Shown here: positions 1-9,287 of the stretch, piece by piece | How the letters are laid out: each line of letters begins with the position of its first letter | Numbering within the stretch: position 1 is the first letter of the stretch | NCBI RefSeq assembly: GCF_001029435.1 | Contig: NZ_LDOV01000016.1 | Coordinates: 62,001 to 126,000 of the forward strand | DNA: 64,000 nucleotides | Direction: 5' to 3' | From: Photobacterium aphoticum | GTDB taxonomy: Bacteria; Pseudomonadota; Gammaproteobacteria; Enterobacterales; Vibrionaceae | Program-made: the position numbers and the translations under genes | The notes under the pieces: generated by a model | Seen by the model: the letters and a program-made list of their open reading frames with translations, nothing else | Database searches by the model: none | Told to the model about the DNA's origin: nothing

Positions 1-40
1 TGCAATAATTTACTTGCGGGGCAAAATAATACCTGCAGAT

Positions 41-78
41 AAATAAATGCTCGCCATCATCCCAGCGAGCATTTATTT
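41..78. terminator. Perfect 14-bp hairpin, likely bidirectional terminator
   Basis: AAATAAATGCTCGC at 41-54 pairs exactly with 65-78 around a 10-base loop. A/T-rich stem ends on both sides give U-rich tails in either direction. It lies downstream of the minus-strand outer-membrane gene at 178-750 and may also end whatever lies left of the window. Confidence 0.7.
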
Positions 79-177
79 GATAGGGTCTCATTGCGGTCAA
101 AAAAACAGAGGGAATCCTTCCCCTCCCAATAACGGACATCAATGAAAAACGGTTGCTACATTATTAGAGAGAAAGCC

Positions 178-750
178 TTAGAAGCGATAATCAACAGACC
201 AGACCACTTGCTGAGTGTAATCCACTTCTGTGCCCAATTTGTCATAGTCTTGATCCAGCAGGCGATAGGTCAGATCGGTCGACCAGTTCTGATCAATTTT
301 GTACTGAGCACCCACCTGGCCACCCCATACAAAGTCGGTGGAATCAACCTTTGTCCCGCTCGCTTTGTGCTTAAAGGTGTTATCAGCAAAGCCTGCGGAC
401 ACACCGGCAAACAGATTGATATTCTGGTGTACTGGGATCAGGTAATCATAAGACGCCAAGAACATATTCTGCGTTAACTCACGCTCACCCATTAAGCCAT
501 TCACATCATCATTAAAATAGCTGTAAGTACCCATGATACGGTGTTGATCATTCAAAATCACACCACCGCGTAATTGATAGGTCATGTCTTCTGCATTTTT
601 CGATGAATCAGCAATGCCAAAATCTTGTTTTACGGCGTCATTTTGATAACCGATACCACCACCGACAAACCAATCGGCATTATTTGCAAGAGCAGGCGTA
701 GCAGAAAGAGCGGAAATAATAACAGTTGATACTACAGCGTACTTTTTCAT
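178..750 (-). CDS. Outer-membrane beta-barrel protein (OmpA/OmpX-like barrel family)
   Basis: A 190-residue protein with a clear Sec signal peptide (MKKYAVV... cleaved after the ALA motif near residue 22) and a mature part of alternating hydrophobic/polar strands rich in Gly, Tyr and Asn. It ends in Y-R-F, the C-terminal aromatic signature used by the Bam machinery. Size and pattern fit a small 8-stranded outer-membrane barrel of the porin-like beta-barrel family. No enzymatic motif is visible. It is a single gene; a perfect hairpin about 100 bp downstream (41-78) probably ends its transcript. Its exact function (adhesion, stress or colonisation factor) cannot be told from the sequence. Confidence 0.8.
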   Translation of the reverse strand: MKKYAVVSTVIISALSATPALANNADWFVGGGIGYQNDAVKQDFGIADSSKNAEDMTYQLRGGVILNDQHRIMGTYSYFNDDVNGLMGERELTQNMFLASYDYLIPVHQNINLFAGVSAGFADNTFKHKASGTKVDSTDFVWGGQVGAQYKIDQNWSTDLTYRLLDQDYDKLGTEVDYTQQVVWSVDYRF

Positions 751-1001
751 AAATGCATCCTCACTATTGTGATGTAATTTATATTTTTCCCCACGTTGCC
801 GTGGCTGTTTGATGGAATAAACTTAACATCCTGAAACTGAATGAGACCTGAAAATAGAAAACAGTGTTTTATATGTAAGCTTTTATTAATGAAGGTAAAT
901 AAATGTGTTTCAGCTAGAGCAGAGTATTATTTTCGCAATGGGGATGACGATATATTGCCAAGCTACATCAAGATGATTGGGGATATCATCTATAAAAAAT
1001 A

Positions 1002-1020
1002 CGCCTCCCATTGGGAGGCG
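1002..1020 (-). terminator. Rho-independent terminator of the metalloprotease gene
   Basis: CGCCTCCC (1002-1009) pairs with GGGAGGCG (1013-1020) around a 3-base loop. Read on the minus strand the stem is followed by a T-rich run (complement of 992-1000). It sits 13 bp after the stop of the gene at 1033-1905. Confidence 0.8.
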
Positions 1021-1032
1021 CACTGAATTCAA

Positions 1033-1905
1033 TTAGTCTTCGATAAATAGGCTATCAAAAGGTTGCCCAGGTAGATTTTGATCGCTGTACATCGTCTTCA
1101 AAACACGCTCAGCATTTTTACCCCATGCACCATCAAATCCGAACCCACTAAAGTGATTGTGCATACCTAATGCGTGAGCGAACTCGTGGGTGGCTACATC
1201 TTGCGGTGCCGTTCCATTACAGGTGATTTTCCCACCGTTGGCGCCCTGAAGACTATCCAGATTCACCCATGTGAAATTACCATCACGACCCCATTCCTTA
1301 GCTGGATATTTGATGCCGTAGTCTGTAGAAACGATATAGGATCCTGGAGTCGTGACATACGGTCCGACAGCAACGTTGCCCAGACTACAATATCCACTGC
1401 CACTCATATCTCCTGCTGATGTGCCTTGACTGAGGATCAGACCCCACTTGGTATCTAGGTGCGCAAGATCGATATTACTTGGATCAGACATATCAATCGT
1501 CACAACGCCTTTACGGTCAAACATCTTATAACCAACCAGACTCTCAATGTGGTTCATTGAGTTAATGAAGCGCTGGTCTTCCTTTTCTCGAAAATAAACC
1601 GGGATCAGATGTTCTTTCGGGAATCGAGTTAATGCCGGGGTTTCAGGAACATCATGGCCGTCTTCAAAACAGTAGATGCCGAAACTACACTCTTCTGTAG
1701 AGTCAGCGACATCCCACGTTTCCCCTTGCATATTGTTTTCACATAAACCACCTTCGGCTTGGTTCGTACATTTTACTGCACTCGCCACCTGCTCGTTCGT
1801 GTAGCCACTGCTCTTTTCACCATCGCCATCACTACCACCACACCCTGCGAGCACCGCCAGCGACAAAGCAACAAGTGACTTTTTAAAATTATCTACATTC
1901 AACAT
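1033..1905 (-). CDS. Lipoprotein with a metzincin-like zinc metalloprotease motif
   Basis: 290 residues. The N-terminus is a lipoprotein signal with lipobox VLAGC (Cys about residue 22), followed by a Gly/Ser/Asp-rich linker, so the protein should be lipid-anchored in the envelope. Near residue 240 the segment ATHEFAHALGMHNHF carries HExxH plus the Gly of the metzincin signature HExxHxxGxxH. The expected third ligand position holds Asn, with His one residue before and one after. A Met-containing segment (KTMYSDQN) about 25 residues further on resembles the Met-turn. Several Cys residues suggest disulfides in the mature domain. I infer a secreted or surface zinc peptidase of uncharacterised family; substrate unknown. 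It has its own terminator and no operon partners. Confidence 0.65.
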   Translation of the reverse strand: MLNVDNFKKSLVALSLAVLAGCGGSDGDGEKSSGYTNEQVASAVKCTNQAEGGLCENNMQGETWDVADSTEECSFGIYCFEDGHDVPETPALTRFPKEHLIPVYFREKEDQRFINSMNHIESLVGYKMFDRKGVVTIDMSDPSNIDLAHLDTKWGLILSQGTSAGDMSGSGYCSLGNVAVGPYVTTPGSYIVSTDYGIKYPAKEWGRDGNFTWVNLDSLQGANGGKITCNGTAPQDVATHEFAHALGMHNHFSGFGFDGAWGKNAERVLKTMYSDQNLPGQPFDSLFIED

Positions 1906-2102
1906 CTTACAATCCGTTTAAGAAAAATCGGCTGATTGTAAATAGAACGCTATTTCGGAACAATTTCTCTTTATGCTCGCCGCATTTTTTATGTAACATA
2001 TTGTAAATATGCACTTTATCAGCACGTAAAAAGCATTTCCATTCATTGTCTTTCTATCCGTAACCAATGCAATAGGCAGACAACTATTAAAATGGATGCA
2101 CC

Positions 2103-3002
2103 TCAAACGTACCCAATTTCTGCCGCTTTGCTTGGTGGTAAGCCGAAGTAACGCTTAAATTCCCGGCTAAACTGGGTTGGGCTTTCATAGCCGACTTTTA
2201 TTGCGGCCACACTGGCGGGCAGCCCTTCCTGGGCCATCAGAGTTTTGGCTTTGTTGAGGCGGATCTTTTTGATGTATTGCAGGGGTGGATCGGTCACCAC
2301 ATGCTTAAAGGCACGGTGGAAGGCCGACACACTCATGCCAGCCATATCGGCCAGTTCGTTGATCGTCAGTTTGTCGGCAAAATTCACCTGCACGTGGTTA
2401 ATCACTTTCGCCACCCGCGCCAGTGCACTGTCCTGCTTACAGTATTGCGCCAACACATGACCTTGTTCGCTTTTGAGCAACTGATAGTAAAACTCACGCA
2501 TGCGCTGGGCGCCCAACACTTTGGCATCCAACGGATCCAACATGCAGGCTAACAAACGGCAGATCCCTTCCCCTATCGGCGGGGTGATTGCCGTGACGGC
2601 CACACCACGGTGCGAATCTTGTGACCAAGGCAGATCGGCCACGCCATGTTGCTCTACCGCATCCACCAGCTCTTGGATAATGGTTAAATCAAAGTCGATA
2701 TCCAAACCAATCAACGGAGCCGCTTTCGACGCAAATGTCTCACAGGCAATCGGGTATGGCGTTGCCACGATTAGGCAATGTTCTTCATCATAACGAAACT
2801 GGTATTCGTTCAAATGGCCTATCTTGTTGCCTTGTAAGATCACCACCACACCCTGCTGATACATTTGGGGCGTCATCTTATGGTATTGCTCGATACGAAA
2901 CAGGCGCACACCGGGTAAGTCGGTGCCAACAATACCGGATCCGTGTTGCAACCCGTAATATTCACACAATGTTTCACCGTACGCCTGACGAGATAATGCC
3001 AT
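2103..3002 (-). CDS. yqhC: AraC-family transcriptional activator, YqhC-like
   Basis: About 300 residues from the ATG at 3002, chosen over an upstream in-frame start because AAGGA sits at good distance before it and the longer version adds an unrelated 42-residue head. The N-terminal half is an AraC-type cupin/effector domain; the C-terminal about 100 residues contain the two helix-turn-helices of AraC/XylS proteins (helix 1 around LTINELADMAGMSVSAFHRAF, helix 2 around GYESPTQFSREFKRYFG). It is divergent from the YqhD-type reductase starting at 3261. In E. coli the same pair exists and YqhC activates yqhD in response to aldehydes such as glyoxal. By analogy the 258-bp divergent region should hold its binding sites; I could not delimit them. 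Confidence 0.85.
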   Translation of the reverse strand: MALSRQAYGETLCEYYGLQHGSGIVGTDLPGVRLFRIEQYHKMTPQMYQQGVVVILQGNKIGHLNEYQFRYDEEHCLIVATPYPIACETFASKAAPLIGLDIDFDLTIIQELVDAVEQHGVADLPWSQDSHRGVAVTAITPPIGEGICRLLACMLDPLDAKVLGAQRMREFYYQLLKSEQGHVLAQYCKQDSALARVAKVINHVQVNFADKLTINELADMAGMSVSAFHRAFKHVVTDPPLQYIKKIRLNKAKTLMAQEGLPASVAAIKVGYESPTQFSREFKRYFGLPPSKAAEIGYV

Positions 3003-3260
3003 GAGTATTCCTTTTTGATCGCGCTCTGAGACTGGCCTAATGAGGCTATCCGTGACAATACGCAAAGCCCCGCAAGGTTGCAATATCCTTGCCCCCTCTG
3101 CGCCATCAAACAGTGAGCAATCGAACAATTAAGTAGAAATAGGCAAGTAATAGACAGAAATGAGCATGCCCTTTTTCCCCGTGCTGACTTACACTCCTAA
3201 GCAGAGATAACAATATGGCTGCCGATACTGTCGGCACGCCCTTTTCACTGGAGATGTTTC

Positions 3261-4412
3261 ATGGACAAGTTTACTTACCACAACCCAACACGCATTCATT
3301 TCGGCGATGGTCAGATCGCTGCGATTGCCAACGACATCCCGAAAGAGAAAAAAGTGCTTGTGCTGTACGGCGGCGGCTCCATCAAGAGCAACGGTGTATA
3401 CGAACAAGTCGCACAAGCGCTAAGCGGTCATAACTGGGGTGAGTTTGCCGGCATTGAACCGAACCCTCAGTACGATACTCTGATGAAAGCGGTAGAAATG
3501 ATTAAAGCAGAAGGCTTTGATTACCTGCTGGCAGTCGGTGGCGGCTCTGTGGTTGATGGCACCAAGTTCATTGCAGCGGCTGCGACTTATGAAGGCGACG
3601 ATCCGTGGCACATTCTGTCTCAGCAGAAAACCGTGACACACGCACTGCCATTGGCGTGTGTACTGACGCTGCCGGCGACGGGTTCAGAAAGCAACATGGG
3701 CGCGGTTGTTTCACGCGGCACCACCAAACTGGCGTTCATGACTCCACATGTACAGCCACAATTTGCGGTATTGGATCCAAGCACCACGCTAAGCCTGTCA
3801 CCACGTCAGGTGGCTAACGGTGTCGTGGATGCGTATGTACACGTGATGGAGCAATACCTGACGTTCCCAGTGAATGCCAAAGTACAAGATCGCTTTGCCG
3901 AAGGCCTGCTACTGAACCTGATTGAAGAAGGCCCGAAAGCCCTGACAACACCAAATGATCTGGACGTACGTGCCAACATCATGTGGACTGCCACTCAGGC
4001 ACTAAACGGCTTGATCGGTGTGGGTGTCCCACAAGACTGGACCACGCACATGATTGGACACGAACTGACAGGCCACTACGGCATCGACCATGCCCGTACC
4101 CTGAGCATTGTGCTGCCAGCGGTGATGCAAGCACGTCGTGAAGACAAAGCCGAGAAACTACTGCAATACGGCGCGCGTATCTTCGGTATTACGGAAGGCA
4201 CGGCTGATGAGCGTATCGATGCGGCGATTGCGGCCACTATCGCCTTCTTTAAGCAGATGGAAGTACCGACTGCCCTGAGCGATGTAGAGCTGGGTGATAA
4301 CGATATCGATGTGATTGTGTCGAGCCTGGAGCAAAACGGCATGGCGGCACTGGGTGAACACGGTAAAGTGACCCTGACGGAAAGCCGTCGCATTCTGGAA
4401 ACGGCACGCTAA
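3261..4412 (+). CDS. yqhD: NADPH-dependent iron/zinc alcohol dehydrogenase, YqhD-type aldehyde reductase
   Basis: 383 residues, the usual length of E. coli YqhD, with matching N-terminus (F-x-x-x-x-P-T-R-I-x-F-G-x-G). The group III metal-dependent alcohol dehydrogenase fold is shown by the nucleotide-binding GGGS motifs (VLYGGGS near residue 35, AVGGGSVVDGTKF near residue 95) and metal-binding His/Asp residues in VVDAYVHVMEQ and in HMIGHELTGHYGIDHARTL. It reduces short-chain aldehydes with NADPH and protects against lipid-peroxidation products and glyoxals. An SD (GGAG) precedes the ATG. It is likely activated by the divergent YqhC-like protein and ends at a strong composite hairpin at 4459-4530. 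Confidence 0.92.
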   Translation: MDKFTYHNPTRIHFGDGQIAAIANDIPKEKKVLVLYGGGSIKSNGVYEQVAQALSGHNWGEFAGIEPNPQYDTLMKAVEMIKAEGFDYLLAVGGGSVVDGTKFIAAAATYEGDDPWHILSQQKTVTHALPLACVLTLPATGSESNMGAVVSRGTTKLAFMTPHVQPQFAVLDPSTTLSLSPRQVANGVVDAYVHVMEQYLTFPVNAKVQDRFAEGLLLNLIEEGPKALTTPNDLDVRANIMWTATQALNGLIGVGVPQDWTTHMIGHELTGHYGIDHARTLSIVLPAVMQARREDKAEKLLQYGARIFGITEGTADERIDAAIAATIAFFKQMEVPTALSDVELGDNDIDVIVSSLEQNGMAALGEHGKVTLTESRRILETAR

Positions 4413-4458
4413 GTCGAAGCCTCGTAAGCTTAACGCAGACTAAAAACCGGCCTATCAC

Positions 4459-4530
4459 GCCCCTTGATACTTTACCTGTATTAGCAATCAACCTGCTTGC
4501 TAATACTCGTACACGGAGAGGGGCATTTTT
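4459..4530 (+). terminator. Composite rho-independent terminator after yqhD
   Basis: An outer GCCCCT/AGGGGC stem (4459-4464 with 4519-4524) encloses a perfect 10-bp inner hairpin (GTATTAGCAA, 4478-4487, with 4497-4506) and is followed by ATTTTT. The two-tier structure is larger than a standard terminator. Confidence 0.7.
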
Positions 4531-4533
4531 CCT

Positions 4534-5313
4534 TCACGGAGTATTCCCCTTCTCGCGCTCCGCTATCGTCTCATCACCAAATGCGACGTCCTCATAAGAC
4601 AATACCGGTTGTGTCTGCTGCGCCACATTAATGGCAACCTCTTTCCCTCTATTCTCTCTCTGACCAGCACCTGATGCTTTGCGCCTTTCAGCCATCATAC
4701 GACTGTATGCTGCGAACACCACACTGCCTCCTTTGATGGCATCGATGATCTGACGGTTCTCTTCGGGCGGTAAAGCCGGACATCCCCAACTCCAGCCGAT
4801 GTACTGATGCTTGGCTAAAAACGTTGGTGAGGCATACTCCGCCCCGTGGATCACAATATGCCGCCGCCGGGCGTTGTCATTCACCCCCGCCGATAACCCA
4901 TCTAACCGCAGTGAATAACCAAATTTCCCCTGATAGGTTTCAGCCGTCTTAAAGATGCCTAAAGATGTTTGCTTGGATTGTGGCCGATTGGAAAACTGCT
5001 CAGCAAAGGCCATCCCGCTGGCCACACCGTGCGTGGTATAGGTGTGATGCAGCAACTTTTTGTCACGTAAATTAATCACATAAAAACGGCGCTGATGAGA
5101 AGGACGACTGTAATCAATGATCACCAAGTTGGGGTTCGCACCAATGGCCTCATCCATGTAGGCTTTCACGCCATCGCGGAACAAATCAAAAGCCATTACA
5201 TTGGCCAGATCTGCCGCCTGATACACCTCTTTCGCAAGGCGATCTGCGTACTTGTCTGGCGAGGCGATCAAAGGGAAAGGAATGAACAACAGGCAGCACA
5301 ACTTTTTCATCAT
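4534..5313 (-). CDS. Murein L,D-transpeptidase catalytic-domain (YkuD_2-type) protein
   Basis: 259 residues with a signal peptide (about 18 residues). The central part matches the L,D-transpeptidase-like family: H-I-V-I-H-G-A (His156) and S-W-G-C-P-A-L, in which Cys178 is the expected catalytic nucleophile. Such periplasmic proteins act on peptidoglycan peptides, making 3-3 crosslinks or attaching proteins; the precise activity of this subfamily is not well established. After about residue 205 there is a basic/polar tail rich in Arg, Glu and Gln without visible domain. The gene is convergent with yqhD, with only 3 bp between the terminator and its stop codon. Start: two adjacent ATGs; either is possible. 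Confidence 0.82.
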   Translation of the reverse strand: MMKKLCCLLFIPFPLIASPDKYADRLAKEVYQAADLANVMAFDLFRDGVKAYMDEAIGANPNLVIIDYSRPSHQRRFYVINLRDKKLLHHTYTTHGVASGMAFAEQFSNRPQSKQTSLGIFKTAETYQGKFGYSLRLDGLSAGVNDNARRRHIVIHGAEYASPTFLAKHQYIGWSWGCPALPPEENRQIIDAIKGGSVVFAAYSRMMAERRKASGAGQRENRGKEVAINVAQQTQPVLSYEDVAFGDETIAEREKGNTP

Positions 5314-6163
5314 AGTATTTTGCTCGCTCTATCACTTCTTTGATATGCCGTGGCATCAATAAAGCATAACAGCCTCCCCTTTCCCTGCGGCTATCCTGCC
5401 ACGGCCTGCTGCTCGCATCCGCGATGAACCGCTCAGCCTCTCCCCATAAAAGTCAGTAAAGACAATCACTCAAGCAAGGCGTCGAGACAGAATCTTATTA
5501 TTAAGACAAAATGAAAAAAGCTGACACTGAAGAAATACACGGTGAGTAGACAGTATTTTTATTTATCCCTATAAAAATCACACACAAGCAAAAATGTAAC
5601 ACCAAACACTATTTGACCCTTTCGGTTTTCTGTCGATTGTTCGACATTAATCCCCATCATTTTTATATCTGTCTTTTTATATATGTATTTCTTCATATAT
5701 TACGCGGAATTTTTTATTGATATTTTTATTAAATTGAATGCATAACCAATCACAGGCGCATTGGCATTGTATATTCATCATAAAAGTCAGATTTATTATG
5801 CCTCGCGCATCCTTTTCACTCTTCATACCTGCCAGCATTATTGAAATATACATCTAAAATATATCTTTATTTACCCATTCAATTTCACTGCAATAATGCG
5901 TGAACGATTGCGGTTATTAAATTGACAATAATTTGACAGAGATCGCGTCGAAATGAATGACAGAGAAAATTATTCTATGTTATTTATATCTCCATAGCAC
6001 AAACACTCACCTCTTAACGCGCATCATGCTGCTCTTTTTCGCCAGGCTGGCTACCAAACCGTCCCGTCATAAGCTCATTTTTTCTTGTGATGGCACCGAC
6101 TTAAACCCAAAAAAGGGGGATTTCTCCTACTTCCTTTTACACCTAAATTGATAAAATAGAACT
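5314..6163. other. Non-coding, AT-rich 850-bp region
   Basis: Between the divergent L,D-transpeptidase and the PAS-LuxR gene. It is visibly AT-rich from about 5490, with long A/T runs, and contains no ORF I believe: the 64-codon plus-strand frame at 5957-6151 has no SD and an implausible composition. Only small hairpins such as TCTTA/TAAGA near 5492-5505 are visible. It is probably a long regulatory leader or a silenced, H-NS-type region. Confidence 0.5.
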
Positions 6164-6880
6164 GTGAAAATAGACGAAAAAACATATCTCTCTGTTCTTA
6201 TTCACATGCTAGAGACCGTTCCCACTCCTGCAGGCCTCAAGTCTAAAGACGGGTATTTCGCTTATGCGAATGAGGCTTACCGTAAATTGGTTAACGCACC
6301 TCACGATATCGCGGGGTTAACGGATAGTGATCTGCCATGTGATACGGCGCAGTTTGCGGCCGAGTTTGTTGCACAAGACCAACAAGCCATGGCGCAAAAT
6401 AAAACGGTGACCACCATTGATATTCATAATTATGCGCATGGTCACGATATTTTTACCTTTAGCAAACGTCCCGTTGTGATTAACGGCGAAGTATGGGGAA
6501 CGCAGTTTCAAGCCGTCAATTTAAAATCGCTGGTTTACTTAGCGTCTCGTGCCGAAGTGATCGCACTTGATACCAATAGCTCTATATTATCCACAGCGGG
6601 CGGACCGGATAACATCACGCTTACCGCTTCACAAGAAATCGTGCTTTTTTGGCTATTAAGGGGCCGACAAACGAAACAAATTGCGCAATTGATCCACCGT
6701 TCACCCAAGGCGGTTGAAAAGCAAATTGCCAATCTGATTGCACGCTTTGCCGATTGTGGCGTCACCAATCGTGCATCACTCATAGAATATGCACGCTGCA
6801 ATGGCTGGCTGACCTTATTTCCGGGACAACTGTTAAAAACGCCAACGTCTGTCATTGTCGATACCCTGCCGGTGGTATAA
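6164..6880 (+). CDS. PAS-domain transcriptional regulator with LuxR-type HTH
   Basis: 238 residues from a GTG start. Residues about 10-130 form a PAS-like sensor fold (LKSKDGYFAYANEAYRKL is the typical PAS start with the N-A-x-Y element). Residues about 150-215 form a LuxR/GerE helix-turn-helix (LTASQEIVLFWLLRGRQTKQI, then R-S-P-K-A-V-E-K in the recognition helix). No receiver or phosphoacceptor domain is visible, so it is a one-component sensor-regulator. The N-terminus lacks a signal or membrane helix, so it is cytosolic. It stands alone behind an unusually long AT-rich region and has no obvious target operon. SD is weak; no better in-frame start is apparent. Confidence 0.75.
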   Translation: MKIDEKTYLSVLIHMLETVPTPAGLKSKDGYFAYANEAYRKLVNAPHDIAGLTDSDLPCDTAQFAAEFVAQDQQAMAQNKTVTTIDIHNYAHGHDIFTFSKRPVVINGEVWGTQFQAVNLKSLVYLASRAEVIALDTNSSILSTAGGPDNITLTASQEIVLFWLLRGRQTKQIAQLIHRSPKAVEKQIANLIARFADCGVTNRASLIEYARCNGWLTLFPGQLLKTPTSVIVDTLPVV

Positions 6881-6962
6881 ACCGGCGAGTATTGGCATGA
6901 TTAAATTTGGCATTTTGCCCAGATAACAAGACACACCCGCTAACTTTTGCCTTTTATATTAG

Positions 6963-7862
6963 TCATCGCCCACTCTGCGCTTCCTGTATCGCCTCTCGCA
7001 AATAATCCAGCAATAAGGTTAAGCGGGCTGTATTTCTGATTGATGGCTTATACATCATATACAAATCCACTTCTGGAACGGGATAGGCCGTTAACAATGC
7101 CTGCAGCTCACCCGTTTCTAACGCTTTCGCGACCTGAAACATCGGCTGCAGTGTGATCCCGGCACCTTCTAATGCCGCCGCCAGTAACGCCTGTCCACTG
7201 TTCATAGTGAGGGTTGATGCCACCCTAGGGGTAATAAAGCGCCCTTTCTCATTAAAACGCCAATGTTGTGAAGCCAGTGGGTACTGACTTTGCAAACATT
7301 GATGTTGGACTAAGTCGTCCGGATGCCGAGGCATGCCCGCGCGGGCGATATACGCCGGAGTCGCGCACAAGACCATCGGATAGCTGCACAATTTGGTCGC
7401 GACTAAATACTCATAACCCTCAACGCGATCACGAAAAATCACGTCATAGCCTTCTTTTTTCACATCTGGCGGGTTGTTATCCAACGTCAGGTCAATCTCT
7501 AACTTGGGATACAGCATTTGAAAACGGGCCAATACCGGTGCCAATGCAGAGATCCCCACATTCACACTGCACGCCATTTTTATCCGGCCACATGGCTCAT
7601 TCAGGTGTTTATAAATGTCTTCCTGCGCCGCTTTCAGCTCCGCCAAAATCGTGATACATCGGTTGTAATACTGCTCTCCGGCTGCCGTCAGTGCCTGAAA
7701 ACGGGTGGATTTGGCCAGCAAGGTTGCGCCCACATCCGCCTCTAGCCCTCTGACATGTTTGCCCACCATTTGTGCGCTGATCCCCCGCTCTTCCGCGACC
7801 GCCGCAAACGATCCCAGCTCAACGGCCCGCACAAAAATTTCAATACTGGTTAATCGGTCCAT
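6963..7862 (-). CDS. LysR-family transcriptional regulator, probably controlling the divergent aae-type efflux operon
   Basis: 299 residues, standard LysR length. The N-terminal winged HTH is plain (MDRLTSIEIFVRAVELGSFA..., with A-x-x-x-G-I-S-A-Q-M-V-G-K-H-V-R-G-L-E), followed by the two-lobed effector-binding domain. It is divergent from the aaeXAB-like operon, the arrangement of aaeR in E. coli, where AaeR activates aaeXAB in response to hydroxybenzoates. Membership of the AaeR subfamily itself is inferred from position only. The divergent space (7863-8124) should carry the LysR boxes. Confidence 0.85.
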   Translation of the reverse strand: MDRLTSIEIFVRAVELGSFAAVAEERGISAQMVGKHVRGLEADVGATLLAKSTRFQALTAAGEQYYNRCITILAELKAAQEDIYKHLNEPCGRIKMACSVNVGISALAPVLARFQMLYPKLEIDLTLDNNPPDVKKEGYDVIFRDRVEGYEYLVATKLCSYPMVLCATPAYIARAGMPRHPDDLVQHQCLQSQYPLASQHWRFNEKGRFITPRVASTLTMNSGQALLAAALEGAGITLQPMFQVAKALETGELQALLTAYPVPEVDLYMMYKPSIRNTARLTLLLDYLREAIQEAQSGR

Positions 7863-8124
7863 ACCCGCTCAGCGCCTCTCTTTCAATCACAATCCCTCCC
7901 CCGACACCACTTCACCATGCACAACAAACCCCGTCCACACACAGCAAACCTCGGACAAGAAACCACGCCAATTAACAACAAATAGCGCCGAGTAGAGTAG
8001 CACATTAGAAACTATGAGTTTCGATTGTATTCCACCAGAGCATCTTTTTCTTATTACACGCAGTGACTAAGATCACGCTTTGTTTCAACCTGCGTCTGCT
8101 CAGGCGCCGCTAATGGAAAGTCTC

Positions 8125-8343
8125 ATGCCTCTCGCCGCATTCCCGAAAGAAATTGCCATCGGCGATATTTATCTGCCGCCCTTATTGGTTGCCGCCCTGC
8201 TCGGGCTGATTTGTACCTCACTCAGTGTGCGGCTGCTCAATCGCTTTCGCTGGTTTAGACACATAGTGAGTCCGCCTTTGGTAGAGCTGTCGCTGACCAT
8301 TCTCTACGCCCTGTTTATCGGCACCCTCTTTTTTCCGTCTTAA
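8125..8343 (+). CDS. aaeX: Small inner-membrane protein, DUF1656 / AaeX-like
   Basis: About 72 residues with two hydrophobic segments (roughly residues 16-36 and 48-68), matching the DUF1656 family, which nearly always precedes HlyD-type and FUSC-type efflux genes. I prefer the ATG at 8125 because GGAAAG lies just upstream and the length then fits the family; a TTG at 8080 and an ATG at 8113 are in-frame alternatives. It is the first gene of aaeX-aaeA-aaeB, 18 bp before aaeA. Its role in the pump is not understood. Confidence 0.75.
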   Translation: MPLAAFPKEIAIGDIYLPPLLVAALLGLICTSLSVRLLNRFRWFRHIVSPPLVELSLTILYALFIGTLFFPS

Positions 8344-8361
8344 TGCTTTCGGAGTCTCTTT

Positions 8362-9285
8362 GTGATCAAACGTTTTACTCTCACATTTCTCTTTGTTGTT
8401 GCGGCACTGGCTGCCATTGGCTGGAAATATCAGCAATATCTCGACAATCCCTGGACGCGTGACGGACAAATCCGCGCGCAGATTGTACAGATCACCCCAC
8501 GTGTGACCGGCCCGATCATTGCCATGCCCATCCATGACAACATGACCGTCAAAGCCGGTGATGAGTTATTCAAAATTGATCCGCGTACCTATGAAGCCAT
8601 GGTTGCCAAGGCCACAGCCAGCGTGGCGCAAGCCCATGCACAACTGCAAAAAGCACAAGATGAATCCCGCCGTGGCCACTCTTTATCTCGCCGTCAGCCT
8701 GGTGCGGTGCCTCAACTAACGCTGAACCAACTCAATACCGCCGTTGAATCGGCCAAAGCCGGCGTATTGGTGGCAGACGCTGCGTTACAAGAAGCCAAGC
8801 TCAATCTGAGTTTCACTACCGTCAAAGCCCCGGTGGATGGCTACATTACCAACCTGACGTTACGTGTAGGCAGCCAAGTGGTGGCGAACCAACCCGTGGT
8901 GGCCCTGATCGATCAGCACAGTTTCTGGATTGAAGGCTTCTTCAAAGAGACCGATATTCGGGATGTCGCGGCAGGCACTGACGCCCACGTAACATTTATG
9001 GCGTACCCGGATCAACCTCTGGCGGCGCACGTTGACAGTATTGGTTACGGCATTGCAAAAACCGATGGCAGTACCGGTGTCTCCCTGTTACCGAACGTGA
9101 ACCCGACGTTTCAGTGGATCCGCTTAGCGCAACGCATCCCGGTTCGACTGACACTGGATCAAGTACCGGACGACATTCAACTGCGAGTCGGCGCGACAGC
9201 ATCCATCATCATCCATAAACACTCCCCTGCGGATACCTCGTTCACCGCAGGCATTCAACGCTTGCTTGCCGCTTGGCAGGAGTAA
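8362..9285 (+). CDS. aaeA: HlyD-type membrane-fusion protein of an aromatic-acid efflux pump
   Basis: 307 residues from GTG with a CGGAG SD. One N-terminal transmembrane helix (about residues 5-22) anchors it in the inner membrane; a biotin-lipoyl-like half motif, a short coiled hairpin (about 88-140) and the second lipoyl half (F-T-T-V-K-A-P-V-D-G-Y-I) follow, then the beta-barrel domain. This is the periplasmic adaptor of the AaeAB p-hydroxybenzoate efflux family. The operon partner AaeB starts 2 bp after its stop. Confidence 0.88.
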   Translation: MIKRFTLTFLFVVAALAAIGWKYQQYLDNPWTRDGQIRAQIVQITPRVTGPIIAMPIHDNMTVKAGDELFKIDPRTYEAMVAKATASVAQAHAQLQKAQDESRRGHSLSRRQPGAVPQLTLNQLNTAVESAKAGVLVADAALQEAKLNLSFTTVKAPVDGYITNLTLRVGSQVVANQPVVALIDQHSFWIEGFFKETDIRDVAAGTDAHVTFMAYPDQPLAAHVDSIGYGIAKTDGSTGVSLLPNVNPTFQWIRLAQRIPVRLTLDQVPDDIQLRVGATASIIIHKHSPADTSFTAGIQRLLAAWQE

Positions 9286-9287
9286 CT

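Noticed and set aside
142-477. 111-codon frame opposite the outer-membrane barrel gene
   Set aside because: Antisense to a well-supported gene with signal peptide and C-terminal aromatic end.
841-1026. 61-codon plus-strand frame as a gene
   Set aside because: No SD, Cys/Lys-rich random-like composition, and it runs into the terminator of the opposite gene.
5957-6151. 64-codon frame before the PAS-LuxR gene
   Set aside because: No SD and implausible mixed composition; probably part of a leader region.
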